Notes: a model not told the origin generated them from the sequence alone. A stretch of 64,000 nucleotides of DNA from Mycobacterium kubicae (GCF_015689175.1 NZ_CP065047.1:3534001-3598000), one strand, 5' to 3'; positions 8,312 through 17,631 are shown, numbered from the stretch's first letter. Made by a program: numbers and translations.

Positions 8312-11062
8312 TTATTCGATCGCCACGGTGGTCGCCGACGTGTTATGCCCCGTCACCCGCACCCAGTTCGCCGGCGAACCCGTTGCGTTACCCCGCATCT
8401 CCACGGTCTCGCCCGGAAACACGGTCACGTAGTTGTCGTCATACTCAACCGGCAGGATCTCGTCGCCGTCGCGCGTCGACATGATCTCGGCGCGCTCGAA
8501 GAATGCGACGTTGTGCGTGGGGTTGTGTAACCGGATGACCACGCTCCCAGGGGTCGACTGACGATGGGCCGTGATGTCGAGCGGCACGCGCGGCATGTAG
8601 TTCAAGGCGGTCATGTCCGCCCAGCTCTCCTGCGTCGAGTCGAACGCCCGGTCGTTGTCCGGATCACCCACGTCATCGGGCTGTTGGGACTGCCAATACA
8701 CGTTTTCCGCGACGACCTCGCCGGACGGGCGAGTCAGTTGACAACGAACGAAGAAGACGGGCGATTTGGCGAGGCCGCGCGGTAGCGTGATGGCGTCGAC
8801 GGCGCCGCCGGCGGAAACGTTGATGTGCTCCGCGGTTCCGTCGGTCTGCAAATTCCCTTGTGTGTCGTAGACGCGCACCCGGACACGAAGATCCCGCTCA
8901 TCGGAGGGCGATTGATTCACGACGCTGATCCGCGCCGAGTTGCCGTTATCCCTTGCGTACGAATCGAAGACGACCGAAAGCGGGCGTAGCCCCTTCTTGG
9001 CTCCGAAATATGCACCACCGGGGCGCAGGTAATAGTCGAAGAGCTGCCCGAAAAAGGACGGCCAATGACTGTTCAGCATCCAGTAGATCGTCATCTTGTG
9101 GCTGTCCCATCCCGCGGCGGCGAAGGACTCGAACTGCGCGCGGGTGGCCTCGTACTGAGCCAATTGCGCTTTGGCAGCGAACATCTCGGCACTGTCGGAC
9201 GCGCCGTAGCGCATGCCGATTGAGCGCTGAGCGCTGAGCAAGGCGGCGTTCTTGTACTGGGCGCCTGCGTGGAACGACCACGTGTCGTTGATCGGCCACA
9301 AGTCGTCAGGCGGGATAAATTTTCGGAGGCTGGCGAACGGGGGGATCTGCTCATTACTGCCCTGTTCGGCCGACGCTCCCCAGGTAGCTCCGTAACGGCG
9401 GCTGAACCAGTAGGTGGGCGGTCGCCACGTATACGGTCCCGCCATATCGATTCCGTCCCATTGCGAAATGCCGTCGTTATCCCGCGTCTGGCGGGAGGCG
9501 GTATCGACGGCGGCGTTCTGCCAATGCAATTCATCGAGAATGGACCGGTATCGCGCGCGGATCGCCGGCGGAGGCAACCCGTCGCTGCCATTCGCCCACA
9601 CAAACGCCGACGCGTGTGCCCGAAGCAGCTGAATCTGTGAGCGCATGCTTTCCATCGCCACACGCTGATCTTCGGCGTTCCACTGTTCCCATTTCTCCCA
9701 CTGGTTGCAGCACATCCAGCCGGCCATCAGCGGAATTCCGAGCTCGTCGGCTTTCTCGACGAGGCGTTCGCTGGCGAGCTTGCCTTCGAGCCGGAGCATG
9801 TTGAGACCCAGATCCTTTGCGTACTGCAGGATTGCGGTTTCCCGGTCGGGGTCGTACTTGAAGAGCAGATCGGGCGTGTAGGCCGCGCCCCGCACCGGGA
9901 ACTTCTTGCCGTTGACTTGCAGAAAGAAGTCTCCGCCGTCGCCGGAGAACCCCTCGTCGCGGTGCTGGGTAACGGTCCGAATGCCGAACCGGAGTTCGCG
10001 TGCGTCGCTGAGTTGATTGTCGACCCGGAACTCCAACCGAAGGTTGTGCAGCGTCGGCTGTCCCATGGTGTACGGCCACCACAGGTCCGGGTGCTGAAAG
10101 GTCAACTGCGCAAACTGATCTGGGGTGAATGTGACCTGCGTGTTCTCGCCGGGGGCGAGGACGACCGCCTGTTCGAGGTGAACCGTGGCGTTGTCCGGGC
10201 GAGTGATGGTGGCGCGGAGAACGCCGCGGGTGCGCCGTGGGGAATAGTTATGAACGTCTGCGCGTATCGTCAGCCGTGCGCTATCGGTGCGCGGTAGCGG
10301 GAGTTCTGAGTTAACGGTTGCCGAGCCAAGTTCCACATCCCCCAGCGCTTTCAAGTACACCGGTTTCCAGATGCCGGCGTTGCGGTCAGGAACGAATGAC
10401 GTGCCTCGCCGGTCTGAATCGCCATTGGGTGGCGGAAGACCGAGGTAATCCCAGTTGATCCAGTCGTTCCAACTGTCGGCCAACTCGACACCGTCGACGT
10501 CCTGAAGCGCGCGCTCGGGTATCACCCTCACCGCCAGAACGTTTGGCTGCCCGGGCCGAATCAACGGCGTCACGTCGAACTGGTGAGCGGCGTACATGCC
10601 AACGGCCTGCTCGCGGTCGGCAACCAGGCGTCCGTTCAGCCAAATGTCGGCGCGGTAATTGATGCCGGGAAATCCCAACAAGTAGGTCTTTCGGCCCTCC
10701 GGGGCGGTGAACTGAGTGCGGTACCACCAATCGCGCTGATAGAGATCCTGCGGCACCTGGTCGCGAAGATTCTTCCCTACGTACAGATCCCGGTAGACAC
10801 CGCTTTCACGAAGAATCTCCAACACGGTGGCCGGCATTCGGCGCACCTTGTACCAGGCAGCGGCGTCGTAGTTCGGCAACGACAGGACGTCGCCGTCCAC
10901 CGACATCTTCGCCGCCGACGACAGCGTCCAATTGTCCGATAGCTCAACGCGCTCCGGTGAAGCAGACCGTGCCCGCGCGGCGACTGGGGTATGCGCCGCT
11001 GCGCACAACGACAGCGACGACAGGAGCAGCATGATGAAGGTCTTGACGACGACCTTCAGCAT
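8312..11062 (-). CDS. Glycoside hydrolase family 2, exo-beta-glucosaminidase-like, exported
   Basis: About 916 residues from the ATG at 11062; the open frame reaches 11137, but the signal peptide starts here (KTFIMLLLSSLSLCAAAHTPVAARA). Domain order fits GH2: an N-terminal galactose-binding-like jelly roll (WYRTQFTAP, YRADIWLNGRLVAD), an Ig-like sandwich, a TIM barrel and C-terminal sandwiches. The barrel shows KFPVRGAAYTPDLLFK, NMLRLEGKLAS, FVWANGSDGLPPP and GASAEQGSNEQIPP, which match the acid/base and nucleophile regions of exo-beta-D-glucosaminidases (CsxA type). The likely role is removing terminal glucosamine or related sugars from an external polysaccharide. Substrate not certain. Followed at 10 bp by the nitronate monooxygenase gene. 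Confidence 0.82.
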   Translation of the reverse strand: MLKVVVKTFIMLLLSSLSLCAAAHTPVAARARSASPERVELSDNWTLSSAAKMSVDGDVLSLPNYDAAAWYKVRRMPATVLEILRESGVYRDLYVGKNLRDQVPQDLYQRDWWYRTQFTAPEGRKTYLLGFPGINYRADIWLNGRLVADREQAVGMYAAHQFDVTPLIRPGQPNVLAVRVIPERALQDVDGVELADSWNDWINWDYLGLPPPNGDSDRRGTSFVPDRNAGIWKPVYLKALGDVELGSATVNSELPLPRTDSARLTIRADVHNYSPRRTRGVLRATITRPDNATVHLEQAVVLAPGENTQVTFTPDQFAQLTFQHPDLWWPYTMGQPTLHNLRLEFRVDNQLSDARELRFGIRTVTQHRDEGFSGDGGDFFLQVNGKKFPVRGAAYTPDLLFKYDPDRETAILQYAKDLGLNMLRLEGKLASERLVEKADELGIPLMAGWMCCNQWEKWEQWNAEDQRVAMESMRSQIQLLRAHASAFVWANGSDGLPPPAIRARYRSILDELHWQNAAVDTASRQTRDNDGISQWDGIDMAGPYTWRPPTYWFSRRYGATWGASAEQGSNEQIPPFASLRKFIPPDDLWPINDTWSFHAGAQYKNAALLSAQRSIGMRYGASDSAEMFAAKAQLAQYEATRAQFESFAAAGWDSHKMTIYWMLNSHWPSFFGQLFDYYLRPGGAYFGAKKGLRPLSVVFDSYARDNGNSARISVVNQSPSDERDLRVRVRVYDTQGNLQTDGTAEHINVSAGGAVDAITLPRGLAKSPVFFVRCQLTRPSGEVVAENVYWQSQQPDDVGDPDNDRAFDSTQESWADMTALNYMPRVPLDITAHRQSTPGSVVIRLHNPTHNVAFFERAEIMSTRDGDEILPVEYDDNYVTVFPGETVEMRGNATGSPANWVRVTGHNTSATTVAIE

Positions 11063-11245
11063 GTTTTCCCGATTCCTCAAGTTGAGCGTTCGGCCTATCA
11101 TGCCGTTGGCCTCCGGCCGTGGCAACACGGCTCCCACCGGTTACAGAGACAGCGGCCACTTTTCATCGTGCGGCGGTCGCGTCACCGTCAAAATGTCTGG
11201 CGTCAGGCGGCTCAGCGGATCGCGTCGGTTTACCCACCGCTCAGG

Positions 11246-11389
11246 TCAGTTCCCGATGGGTGGGTGCGGATGGCCAGTCAGCGGAGAAAACGGTCCCTCG
11301 CCGACCTCCGGCGCCACCGTGTCGTCATCCTTCGACTCCGTGTCGTCGGCGGTAGAGCTGGCCGCATCATCGTCGTGGCGTCGGCTCAT
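11246..11389 (-). CDS. Small acidic protein, 47 aa (candidate)
   Basis: ATG at 11389 is preceded on the minus strand by AGGAGA with a 5-nt gap to the start, a strong ribosome site. The frame encodes 47 residues: an Asp/Ser/Thr-rich, strongly acidic N-terminal half (MSRRHDDDAASSTADDTE) and a Pro/Gly/His-rich C-terminus (GHPHPPIGN). No signal peptide or membrane segment; probably disordered. It lies ~180 bp upstream of the GH2 gene on the same strand. I do not recognise a family. The good ribosome site is the main support. Confidence 0.45.
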   Translation of the reverse strand: MSRRHDDDAASSTADDTESKDDDTVAPEVGEGPFSPLTGHPHPPIGN

Positions 11390-11500
11390 TACTGTCTCCT
11401 ATCGGTTTTCGATCCGAGACCCATACCCGCGTTCGGTGGTTGGAACCCTCGAACCACTTCGCGGTGCCGCCGTCGAGTGCCCGCGGTAGGTGTCGAGGCG

Positions 11501-11938
11501 CTATCCAACGTGCGTGAGCTGCATAGACTGCGTCACGCGCGGCGGCCTGCCTCCGGACCCGCATATCGGCCGCGTGATGGCCGACTCGTCTTGGCCTTCA
11601 AGGGTATTCGGATCCCAGCTGGCGTAGCTGGAGTATGCTCCGGGGACCCGAGTGCCCTCCGGACAGAAAGCGTCGGAGTGCCAAACCAGTGTCCATTGTC
11701 CGTTGAAGAGACGTGCCTCCCCGAAGGCGGGTCCACCCGGTGTGTTGGCCACGGAAGCACACCCGTCACCGCATGGAGTGAAATACCAATCGTTGGTCGT
11801 GGTCTCACCGGATGCTGAGGTCACAGTCGAGATGTAGTGGCCGCTCATTGTCTGGTCCGCCCACGCGGTAGCTGCTGACCCGACGGCTAACCATCCGGCG
11901 AGCACGGCGACGGAGAGAATGCCTCGTAGAACGGTCAT
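11501..11938 (-). CDS. Exported hypothetical protein
   Basis: 145 residues. A clear Sec signal (MTVLRGILSVAVLAGWLAVGSAATAWA) is followed by a small beta-rich mature domain: SGHYISTVTSASGETTTNDWYFTPCGDGCASVA, then NGQWTLVWHSDAFCPEG and a late Cys in RPICGSG. The four cysteines suggest two disulfides. Proteins with the pattern (NDWYFTPCGDGCA) are common in mycobacteria as secreted proteins of unknown function. GGGAGGA at suitable spacing before ATG 11938 supports the start. Confidence 0.75.
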   Translation of the reverse strand: MTVLRGILSVAVLAGWLAVGSAATAWADQTMSGHYISTVTSASGETTTNDWYFTPCGDGCASVANTPGGPAFGEARLFNGQWTLVWHSDAFCPEGTRVPGAYSSYASWDPNTLEGQDESAITRPICGSGGRPPRVTQSMQLTHVG

Positions 11939-12086
11939 GATCCGATGTCCTCCCGGTCAGCGGCCTCTGTTACCTCCTAGATTTGCTATAGCACAAAGTC
12001 ACACCAGATGGGCCCTTCGGTCGTCGGCGGCGCCAGGTTGCCACCACGGGTCTGGGTGACCTGGCGGGGCCCAGAAGGTGCTCAGT

Positions 12087-12290
12087 TCACCGGTGCTGAG
12101 CTCGCGGCCAGCCCGACCGAATCGCATCGGCCAACGTCCAGACTGAAGCACCCAGCAGGACGATGTCTTTGAGCAGGAACTCCGCGAGCAACGTAATAGC
12201 CGGGAAACCACCGCCTGCCGGTTCGCTGATGCCTGGAGTAATGAACAAGAAACTGATGGTCGCGATGAACAGCAAGACCGATACAGGCAA
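12087..12290 (-). pseudogene. C-terminal remnant of a DUF417 (YkgB/RclC-like) membrane protein
   Basis: The frame encodes VSVLLFIATISFLFITPGIS, then FPAITLLAEFLLKDIVLLGASVWTLADAIR. This is the C-terminal half of DUF417 inner-membrane proteins, which normally have 170-200 residues; here only about 60 remain. The 5' part is missing: directly upstream is the 3' end of the MPT64-like gene on the same strand, leaving 4 bp between. The fragment has only a TTG as possible start and no ribosome site. It marks a deletion that fused unrelated sequence to the front of this gene. Confidence 0.55.
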
Positions 12291-12294
12291 ACTT

Positions 12295-13074
12295 TCAGGC
12301 CAGCATCGGGTCGATCGCCGATCGAGGCACGAGCACCTGGACCGCGCCGGCTGAGTCGGGCAGCAGCGTGCCTTGGTCGAAGAAGAAGATCACCCCGTCA
12401 TTGGTCACCGCGAAATTCTGGTAGTTCGCCGGGTTGTACAGCGCGGTTTGCGCGACCGGGGATGCCGGTGGTGGCGTGGCACTGGCCGGCTGTCCCGGTT
12501 GCGGGGACGGAGTGGGCGGCCCGGCCGGCGATGGCGCCTGCTGCTTCTGCAGTTCAGCCTGGACGATCGGCGCTACGGTCCGCAGCGGGTCATCGACTCG
12601 CCACAACGGCGTGTTTTGTTTGTCGTCAGATGCGGCCGTGTAGACGATTTCTTTGCGGTAGCTCTGGTCCCAGTTGAATGCCTTGAACGTCGTCTGCGGT
12701 TGCGCGCCGCCGACGTTCCGGTACAAGTTGAACACAACAGCCTGCGTGCCCCGCGGTGGAATCGCCGAGCTGTATTCCGTCGGCTTGACCTTCAGCTGAG
12801 ATGGTTTGTCGCCGGGCGCGCCCGATTTCGCCGCGCTGAGGAATGCGTCGCGTGTCTGGGAGATGAAGTCGGCGATCGGCTTCTGGTCCGGGTAATCGAG
12901 CGGGATGCTTATGTCGACGCTATACGCGGGGTCGGACAGCTGGATCTCACACGTGCGGCCGGTGTTGTTGCCCTTGAGGTCGGCGCAATAGTCCTTCGGC
13001 GCCGCCACCGCCGCCGCAGGAGAACCGAGGATTGCCGCAGCCGTGACGAGTACGGCAACGTTGAGCAGGCGCAT
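12295..13074 (-). CDS. MPT64/MPB64-family secreted antigen with Pro-rich insert
   Basis: 259 residues from ATG 13074, with GGAGG 9 bp upstream. The longer open frame up to 13248 is an artefact: its first residues (SVAEQRYQA) come from a transposase scar. Signal peptide MRLLNVAVLVTAAAILGSPAAAVAA. The mature part matches MPT64 (RsiV/DUF3298 fold) across its length: DYCADLKGNNTGRTCEIQLSD, the YPDQKPIADFISQTRDAFLSAA segment, SAIPPRGTQAVVFNLY, FNWDQSYRKEI, and the C-terminus NYQNFAVTNDGVIFFF then VLVPRSAID. Compared with MPT64 it carries an extra Pro/Ala/Ser-rich linker of about 35 residues (from QAPSPAGPPTPSP) just before the C-terminal strands. Secreted immunogenic protein; molecular function unknown. 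Confidence 0.9.
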   Translation of the reverse strand: MRLLNVAVLVTAAAILGSPAAAVAAPKDYCADLKGNNTGRTCEIQLSDPAYSVDISIPLDYPDQKPIADFISQTRDAFLSAAKSGAPGDKPSQLKVKPTEYSSAIPPRGTQAVVFNLYRNVGGAQPQTTFKAFNWDQSYRKEIVYTAASDDKQNTPLWRVDDPLRTVAPIVQAELQKQQAPSPAGPPTPSPQPGQPASATPPPASPVAQTALYNPANYQNFAVTNDGVIFFFDQGTLLPDSAGAVQVLVPRSAIDPMLA

Positions 13075-13218
13075 TTGTGAATTCCTCCAAGCAAACGCGG
13101 CATGGCGCCGCGGACGAGCGATTAGCAAGCAGCACTCACGCAAGATAGGCAAGCGAGGCCGCCGCTTGCCTACCGTAGCTTGAAGTGAGGGTTCGAGCGA
13201 AGTCGCGCTCTGCAGACG

Positions 13219-13253
13219 AGCCTGATACCGCTGCTCGGCCACGCTCAACTCCC
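13219..13253 (-). mobile_element. Scar of an IS481-family transposase 5' end
   Basis: These 35 bp are identical or nearly so to the first codons of the intact transposase at 49183-49217 (LSVAEQRYQA in translation). They lie immediately before the left-end scar at 13264, so two IS481 pieces abut in an order not found in the intact element. Confidence 0.75.
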
Positions 13254-13263
13254 TTTTTAAGTA

Positions 13264-13498
13264 GGGCTGTTCAGAGTCGGTTGCTGGTTGACGTTTCTAT
13301 GTCGGTTGATCCTTGACACTCTGGGTTATTGGTCAGGCCTGTTCGCGGCTGCGGAAGGCCGTGTGTTTCGTACCTCTGTGTGGGTGCGCGCGACGGTCTT
13401 GACCAGATCATCGCCGATGAAAAACCGCAGCAACCGGCCATCGACATGGACATCACAGCGCGCCCCGGCGTAATGGGCGCCCACACACACCTGCTGCC
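13264..13498 (-). mobile_element. Decayed left end of an IS481-family element
   Basis: By eye, about 90% alike, with small indels, to positions 47966-48199 of the intact IS481 copy: the terminal repeats with GTCGGTTGATCC, then the 3' end of the transposase (the equivalent of [15 protein letters not shown] through the C-terminus). Several single-base gaps shift the frame, so it is not coding as a transposase. The last ~14 codons and the stop of the UvrA-like gene are read from this DNA in a different frame. Similarity stops sharply at about 13498. Confidence 0.85.
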
Positions 13499-16038
13499 GG
13501 AGTTGCAGACGGCGCCAACCGCTTAGCCAGATACGGCGCCGTGCGGCTGTCTTTGGCGCGTGCCACCGTCTCAGGCGGGCCCGCTGCGATCACCCGACCG
13601 CCGTCGCTGCCGGCCCCCGGTCCCAGGTCGATCACCCAGTCCGCGCCTGCGACCAGCCGCATGTCGTGTTCGGCCACCACTACGGTGTTGCCCGCGTCGA
13701 CCAGGCGGTGCAGTTGACGATCGAGCAGATCCACGTCGGCGGGGTGCAGCCCGGTGGTCGGCTCGTCAAGGACGTAGAGGGTGTGCCCTCGCCGGGGTCT
13801 TTGCAGTTCGGAGGCGAGCTTGATCCGCTGCGCCTCGCCACCTGATAGCTCGGTCGCGGGCTGTCCGAGACGCAGGTATCCCAGCCCAACCTCTTGCAGC
13901 GTGGTCAGGCTCCGCGCTGCGCTGGTGACGTCGGCAAGAAACTCCGATGCCTCATCGACGGTCATCGCGAGCACGTCGGCGATCGTCCGGTCGCGGTAAC
14001 GCACCTCGAGTGTCTCGTCGGAGTAACGCGCTCCATGACACGCCGGGCAGGTGGCGTACGTGCCTGGCAGGAACAACAATTCGACGGATACGAAACCCTC
14101 CCCCTGACAGGTGGGGCAGCGACCTTCGGCGACGTTGAACGAGAATCTGCCCGCTGTCCAACCGCGGCGCCGCGCCTTGGGGGTCCCCGCGAATTCGCGG
14201 CGCACGGCGTCGAACAGGCCGGTGTAGGTCGCCAACGTCGAGCGCGGCGTGCGTCCGATCGGGCGCTGGTCAACTGATACCAGCCGGTTGATCTGCTCGA
14301 CCCCCTCTGCCGTCACACCTGCGCTCGCGTCGTGATCGAGATCGATGATCTCGGTGTCGGCGTCGCCGTCGTCGGATTGGGCCAGCTCGGCAGCGCGTCC
14401 CGTGCCGAGGTGGCTGTTCACTACGTCGCCGAGGACCTTGACGACGAGGGTTGACTTGCCTGAACCGGACACTCCGGTGACCGCGGTGTACACACCAAGC
14501 GGCAGGTCCACATCGAGGTCTCTCAAATTGTGAAAGCAGATCCCGCGCAGCCGCATTAGACCGGAGTGCGTGCGGGGCTGACGAGACGGCGGCGTGGTCC
14601 CCTCGAAAAGATACCTGCGAGTGACCGACTCCTCGATGTCGGCGAGACCCGGCACCGGGCCGCTGTAGATCACGCGCCCGCCCAGTTCCCCCGCCCCCGG
14701 TCCAACGTCGACGATCCAATCGGCACGGCGCACCACGTCCATGTCGTGCTCGACCACGAATAATGAATTGCCCGCGCGACGCAGACGATCAAGCACGTCA
14801 AGGAGCGGTTCGGCGTCCGCGGGGTGCAGTCCGGCCGACGGCTCGTCGAGCACATAGAGCACGCCGAACAACCCGGCGCGCAATTGAGTGGCCAGTCGCA
14901 ACCGCTGCAATTCGCCGGGTGACACCGTCGGAGTGCGGCGACTCAGTGTCAGATAGCCCAGGCCGAGATCTATGAGTACCTGCAGGCGCGCGACGAGGTC
15001 GGCGGCGATCATGGTCGCCACTTCGGTCAGCTCACCGGATTCCGTTGACTCGTAAGCGGCGGCGGCATCGGTCCGAGAAGCCGTCGGGCGCAAGGCATCA
15101 GCAAGGTCAACCAACGGCATCGCTACGTAGTCGGCGATGTTTCGTCCCGCGAAAGTCACCTGCAGCGCCTCGGGCCGAAGCCCGGAACCGTCGCATAAAG
15201 GGCACTCGATGCTGTCCACGAATTGCAGCACGCGGCGACGCATCATCGCGCTATGGGAGTTGGCCAACGTGTGGCGGACGTGGCGTTCCGCGCTGGAGAA
15301 GGTGCCGTTGTAGTAATAATCGGCCTGCACAGGGTGCTGGCTGGGATCGATTTCGACCGTTGGCTGCTCATCGGTGAACAGAATCCAATCGCGTTGCCGC
15401 TTGGGAAGTTTCCGCCATGGCTTGTCGATGTCGTACCCCAGCGTGACGAGGATGTCGCGCAGGTTCTGGCCTTGCCATGCACCGGGCCATGCGGCAACGG
15501 CACCTTCGCGGATGGTCAGCGACGGGTCTGGTACCAGTGTCTGTTCGGTCACCCGATGGATTCGTCCCAGCCCGTGGCACCCGGGGCACGCCCCGACCGC
15601 GGTGTTTGGGGAGAACGCATCGGAGTCCAGTCGTTCGGTGGCCCCCCGCGGGTAGGTTCCGGCGCGGGAGAACAGCATCCTGAGCAGATTCGACAGGGTG
15701 GTGACGGTGCCGACCGTCGACCGTGATGTCGCCGAGCCCCGGCGCTGCTGCAATGCGACGGCGGGCGGTAACCCGGTGATGTCGTCCACCTTCGGCGCGC
15801 CGGTAGGCAGGAGCAGGCGACGGGCATACGGAGCGACCGATTCAAAGTAGCGGCGTTGGGCTTCGGCATAGATGGTCCCGAAGGCCAACGACGATTTGCC
15901 GGATCCAGAGATCCCGGTGAACGCGACCAGCGCATCACGAGGCGCTACGACGTCGACACCCTGCAGATTGTGGACCCGTGTCCCGTAGACGCGCACACAC
16001 GGGTCGATGTCATCGGTGCTTCTGGGCATATCTGTCAT
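13453..16038 (-). CDS. UvrA-like ABC ATPase (UvrA2 type)
   Basis: 861 residues from ATG 16038 (open to 16077). Two ABC modules as in Uvr[24 protein letters not shown] near the N-terminus and [17 protein letters not shown] in the second half, with signatures [14 protein letters not shown] and [15 protein letters not shown]. Zn-binding cysteine pairs are visible: [25 protein letters not shown] and CPACHGARY. The protein is shorter than housekeeping UvrA (~970) and fits the UvrA2/drug-resistance class found widely in actinobacteria. Its role could be handling DNA lesions or DNA-binding drugs. The C-terminal ~14 residues (to GRPLRRGAL) come from the flanking IS481 scar, so the original end is lost or replaced. 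IS481 remnants lie on both sides. Confidence 0.85.
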   Translation of the reverse strand: MTDMPRSTDDIDPCVRVYGTRVHNLQGVDVVAPRDALVAFTGISGSGKSSLAFGTIYAEAQRRYFESVAPYARRLLLPTGAPKVDDITGLPPAVALQQRRGSATSRSTVGTVTTLSNLLRMLFSRAGTYPRGATERLDSDAFSPNTAVGACPGCHGLGRIHRVTEQTLVPDPSLTIREGAVAAWPGAWQGQNLRDILVTLGYDIDKPWRKLPKRQRDWILFTDEQPTVEIDPSQHPVQADYYYNGTFSSAERHVRHTLANSHSAMMRRRVLQFVDSIECPLCDGSGLRPEALQVTFAGRNIADYVAMPLVDLADALRPTASRTDAAAAYESTESGELTEVATMIAADLVARLQVLIDLGLGYLTLSRRTPTVSPGELQRLRLATQLRAGLFGVLYVLDEPSAGLHPADAEPLLDVLDRLRRAGNSLFVVEHDMDVVRRADWIVDVGPGAGELGGRVIYSGPVPGLADIEESVTRRYLFEGTTPPSRQPRTHSGLMRLRGICFHNLRDLDVDLPLGVYTAVTGVSGSGKSTLVVKVLGDVVNSHLGTGRAAELAQSDDGDADTEIIDLDHDASAGVTAEGVEQINRLVSVDQRPIGRTPRSTLATYTGLFDAVRREFAGTPKARRRGWTAGRFSFNVAEGRCPTCQGEGFVSVELLFLPGTYATCPACHGARYSDETLEVRYRDRTIADVLAMTVDEASEFLADVTSAARSLTTLQEVGLGYLRLGQPATELSGGEAQRIKLASELQRPRRGHTLYVLDEPTTGLHPADVDLLDRQLHRLVDAGNTVVVAEHDMRLVAGADWVIDLGPGAGSDGGRVIAAGPPETVARAKDSRTAPYLAKRLAPSATPAAGVCGRPLRRGAL

Positions 16039-16117
16039 CGTGCTCGAGGAGTACCCGTGCTTGGGTCGCGCATGCATGATGACTGCTGGTTGGCCGCGGG
16101 TAACTCCTCACCGGACG

Positions 16118-16169
16118 GAGTGTGAAGGATCAACCGAAGTAAGTGTCAAGCATCAACCGAGGTCATACA
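16118..16169. mobile_element. Decayed right end of an IS481-family element
   Basis: It contains two tandem units of the terminal repeat (GGATCAACCGAAG and GCATCAACCGAGGTCATACA) that match the right end of the intact IS481 copy (49228-49326), which has four. With the left-end scar at 13264-13498 it brackets the UvrA-like gene. Confidence 0.75.
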
Positions 16170-16579
16170 GCTGGTGAAGCGGCGCTCGAACGGCGACCAG
16201 GATTGGCAACCCAGTTCTCCCTGCAACCAGTCGTCCACTGTAACTTGTTGTTAAACAATAGGATTCACCACCAAGCAGACCCGTCGGGATCCCCAGGGTA
16301 ATGTCCAACCATTGCGACTCACTGGCAACGAATTATTCGGTACCGCACGTCCCTCAATGACACCGCCGGGGTTCGAGTCGCGGTTCCACACCCCAACCGC
16401 TGAGGCAACGAGGCCTGCGGCCAATCGATGAGCAGCGGCACTACGGTTTCCTAACAGGTTGATACCGATTAGGACAGAGCGGTTTTGGGCCCACACATTG
16501 ATGCACGATGTCCTCAACAGAAATTGTCGGCATAACGATGCGCGGTGCACTCATGTCCATGCGCACAACAGGGAGAACC
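16170..16579. other. Intergenic, 410 bp, no gene seen
   Basis: Between the IS481 scar and the MTB12-like gene. No open frame on either strand has a credible ribosome site or recognisable product. The last ~100 bp presumably hold the promoter of the MTB12-like gene, but no convincing -10/-35 pair stands out. Confidence 0.4.
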
Positions 16580-17104
16580 ATGAAATCGATGAAGTCTATT
16601 GCCATCAGCGCGGCTGCACTGGCCATTGTTGGCGGTGGCGCCGCGGGGCTGGCATCCAGCGCATCCGGCACAGCACCTGCGGGTCCGCCGCAAGTTCAAC
16701 TGGCCTCAATCGGCGCGCCGCTACCCCAGGACCCGCAACCCGCAACGACCATGATCCTGCCGACCTCTGACCAGTTGACCGGCATCCTCAATAACCTTTC
16801 CAATCCGGGCGTGAATTACCGGACCAAAGATGGCCTCGTCGAAGGCGGCATCGGGTCGGGCGAGGGCCATCAGATGGATCATGAGCTGCGAGTGGCCTAC
16901 CGCAACGGCCAGCTTCCCTTGTCGTTTGTCGTCTCCAACATCCAACAGAACGGTCCGACTACGGTCATGTCCGATGTGGCCGTCTCGGGGCCGAAGCTGC
17001 CGGCACCGGTGACGAAGCCCCTCATGTTCGTCAATCAAAACGGTAACTGGGTATTGTCGAGCCCTTCCGCGACCATGCTGGTGCAGGCCGTCGCCGGGAA
17101 CTGA
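16580..17104 (+). CDS. MTB12 (CFP-2)-family low-molecular-weight secreted antigen
   Basis: 174 residues from ATG 16580, preceded by GGGAG at 16571-16575; upstream in-frame ATGs are poorer. Signal peptide MKSMKSIAISAAALAIVGGGAAGL, then a Pro/Ala-rich linker and the conserved C-terminal domain. NPGVNYRTKDGLVEGGIGSG corresponds to the DPNVSFANKGNLVEGGIG region of MTB12, and LPLSFVVSNIQ, VAVSGPKLPAPVT and FVNQNGNWVLS also match. Secreted; function unknown, but a known T-cell antigen family. Ends 39 bp before the left attachment repeat of the island. Confidence 0.88.
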   Translation: MKSMKSIAISAAALAIVGGGAAGLASSASGTAPAGPPQVQLASIGAPLPQDPQPATTMILPTSDQLTGILNNLSNPGVNYRTKDGLVEGGIGSGEGHQMDHELRVAYRNGQLPLSFVVSNIQQNGPTTVMSDVAVSGPKLPAPVTKPLMFVNQNGNWVLSSPSATMLVQAVAGN

Positions 17105-17142
17105 CTCAAACTTTCCGCGCGACCGCCGAACGTCGGGTGAAA

Positions 17143-17199
17143 GTGGGGCGGGCGGGGCTCGAACCCGCGACCAACGTATTATGAGTCCGCGGCTCTAAC
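17143..17199. repeat. attL: 57-bp copy of the tRNA(CAU) 3' part
   Basis: Identical to 49333-49389 except one base (T at 17177, G at 49367). It carries the anticodon arm, variable loop, T arm and acceptor 3' strand of the tRNA but not its 5' half, so it cannot be a functional tRNA. Homology ends at 17199, marking the left boundary of the integrated island. Confidence 0.9.
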
Positions 17200-17631
17200 G
17201 CTGTGGCGACCAGGCGAAATGGTTCGGCGAAACGATCCAAATCGGCTGTAAGACAGCCTTTTTGACCGTCGCCAGTACGGTTCCGGTACGCCCTCGGTAC
17301 GGCTACAAATCGCCCCCGGCCGCCGGGGTGACGCCGGGGTGAGATCGGCACCCGGTGTTAGCTAGGCCGGCAGCGCGACGGGACGGGCGATGCGTCGCAC
17401 GCCCGATGGACGATCGAGCGGCATAAGTGCTAATCAACGCTGTGGTGATCGGTGCCGGATAAGCAGGTTCCGCCACTTTCTCCAAGGATGATCAGCTGCG
17501 TCCAGAGGTGCCAGTTGAGTTTGAGACAGGAATTTTGCGCGTTGTCGGTTATACGCATCTGCTCGATGCCGCCCGGACGGAGTTAGCCGAACACGAGTGA
17601 GGTCATCGACCGGCTGGCTCAGCTCAGGCCA
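17200..17631. other. Left island end, non-coding
   Basis: 432 bp between attL and the STAND gene. It contains the tandem arm-type repeat and several GTACGG-like repeats at 17277-17302. No open frame has a recognisable product. Confidence 0.4.
17319..17343 (+). repeat. Candidate integrase arm site (left), tandem CGCCGGGGTGA
   Basis: Two head-to-tail copies of CGCCGGGGTGA. The same 25-bp stretch occurs at 47879-47903 near the other island end, in the same orientation. It lies ~120 bp inside attL, in otherwise non-coding DNA, where tyrosine integrases usually bind arm-type sites. Confidence 0.5.

Noticed and set aside
12373-13080. 235-aa plus-strand frame opposite the MPT64-like gene
   Set aside because: Antisense shadow; the minus strand encodes a clear MPT64 homologue.
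13074-13248. N-terminal extension of the MPT64-like protein beginning SVAEQRYQA
   Set aside because: These residues come from the IS481 transposase scar; the signal peptide and ribosome site point to ATG 13074.
13453-16038. Housekeeping UvrA
   Set aside because: Too short and in an IS-flanked context; it fits the UvrA2-type paralogue instead.
17143-17199. Second tRNA gene
   Set aside because: Only the 3' 57 bp are present; the D arm and 5' acceptor strand are missing, so it is an att copy.
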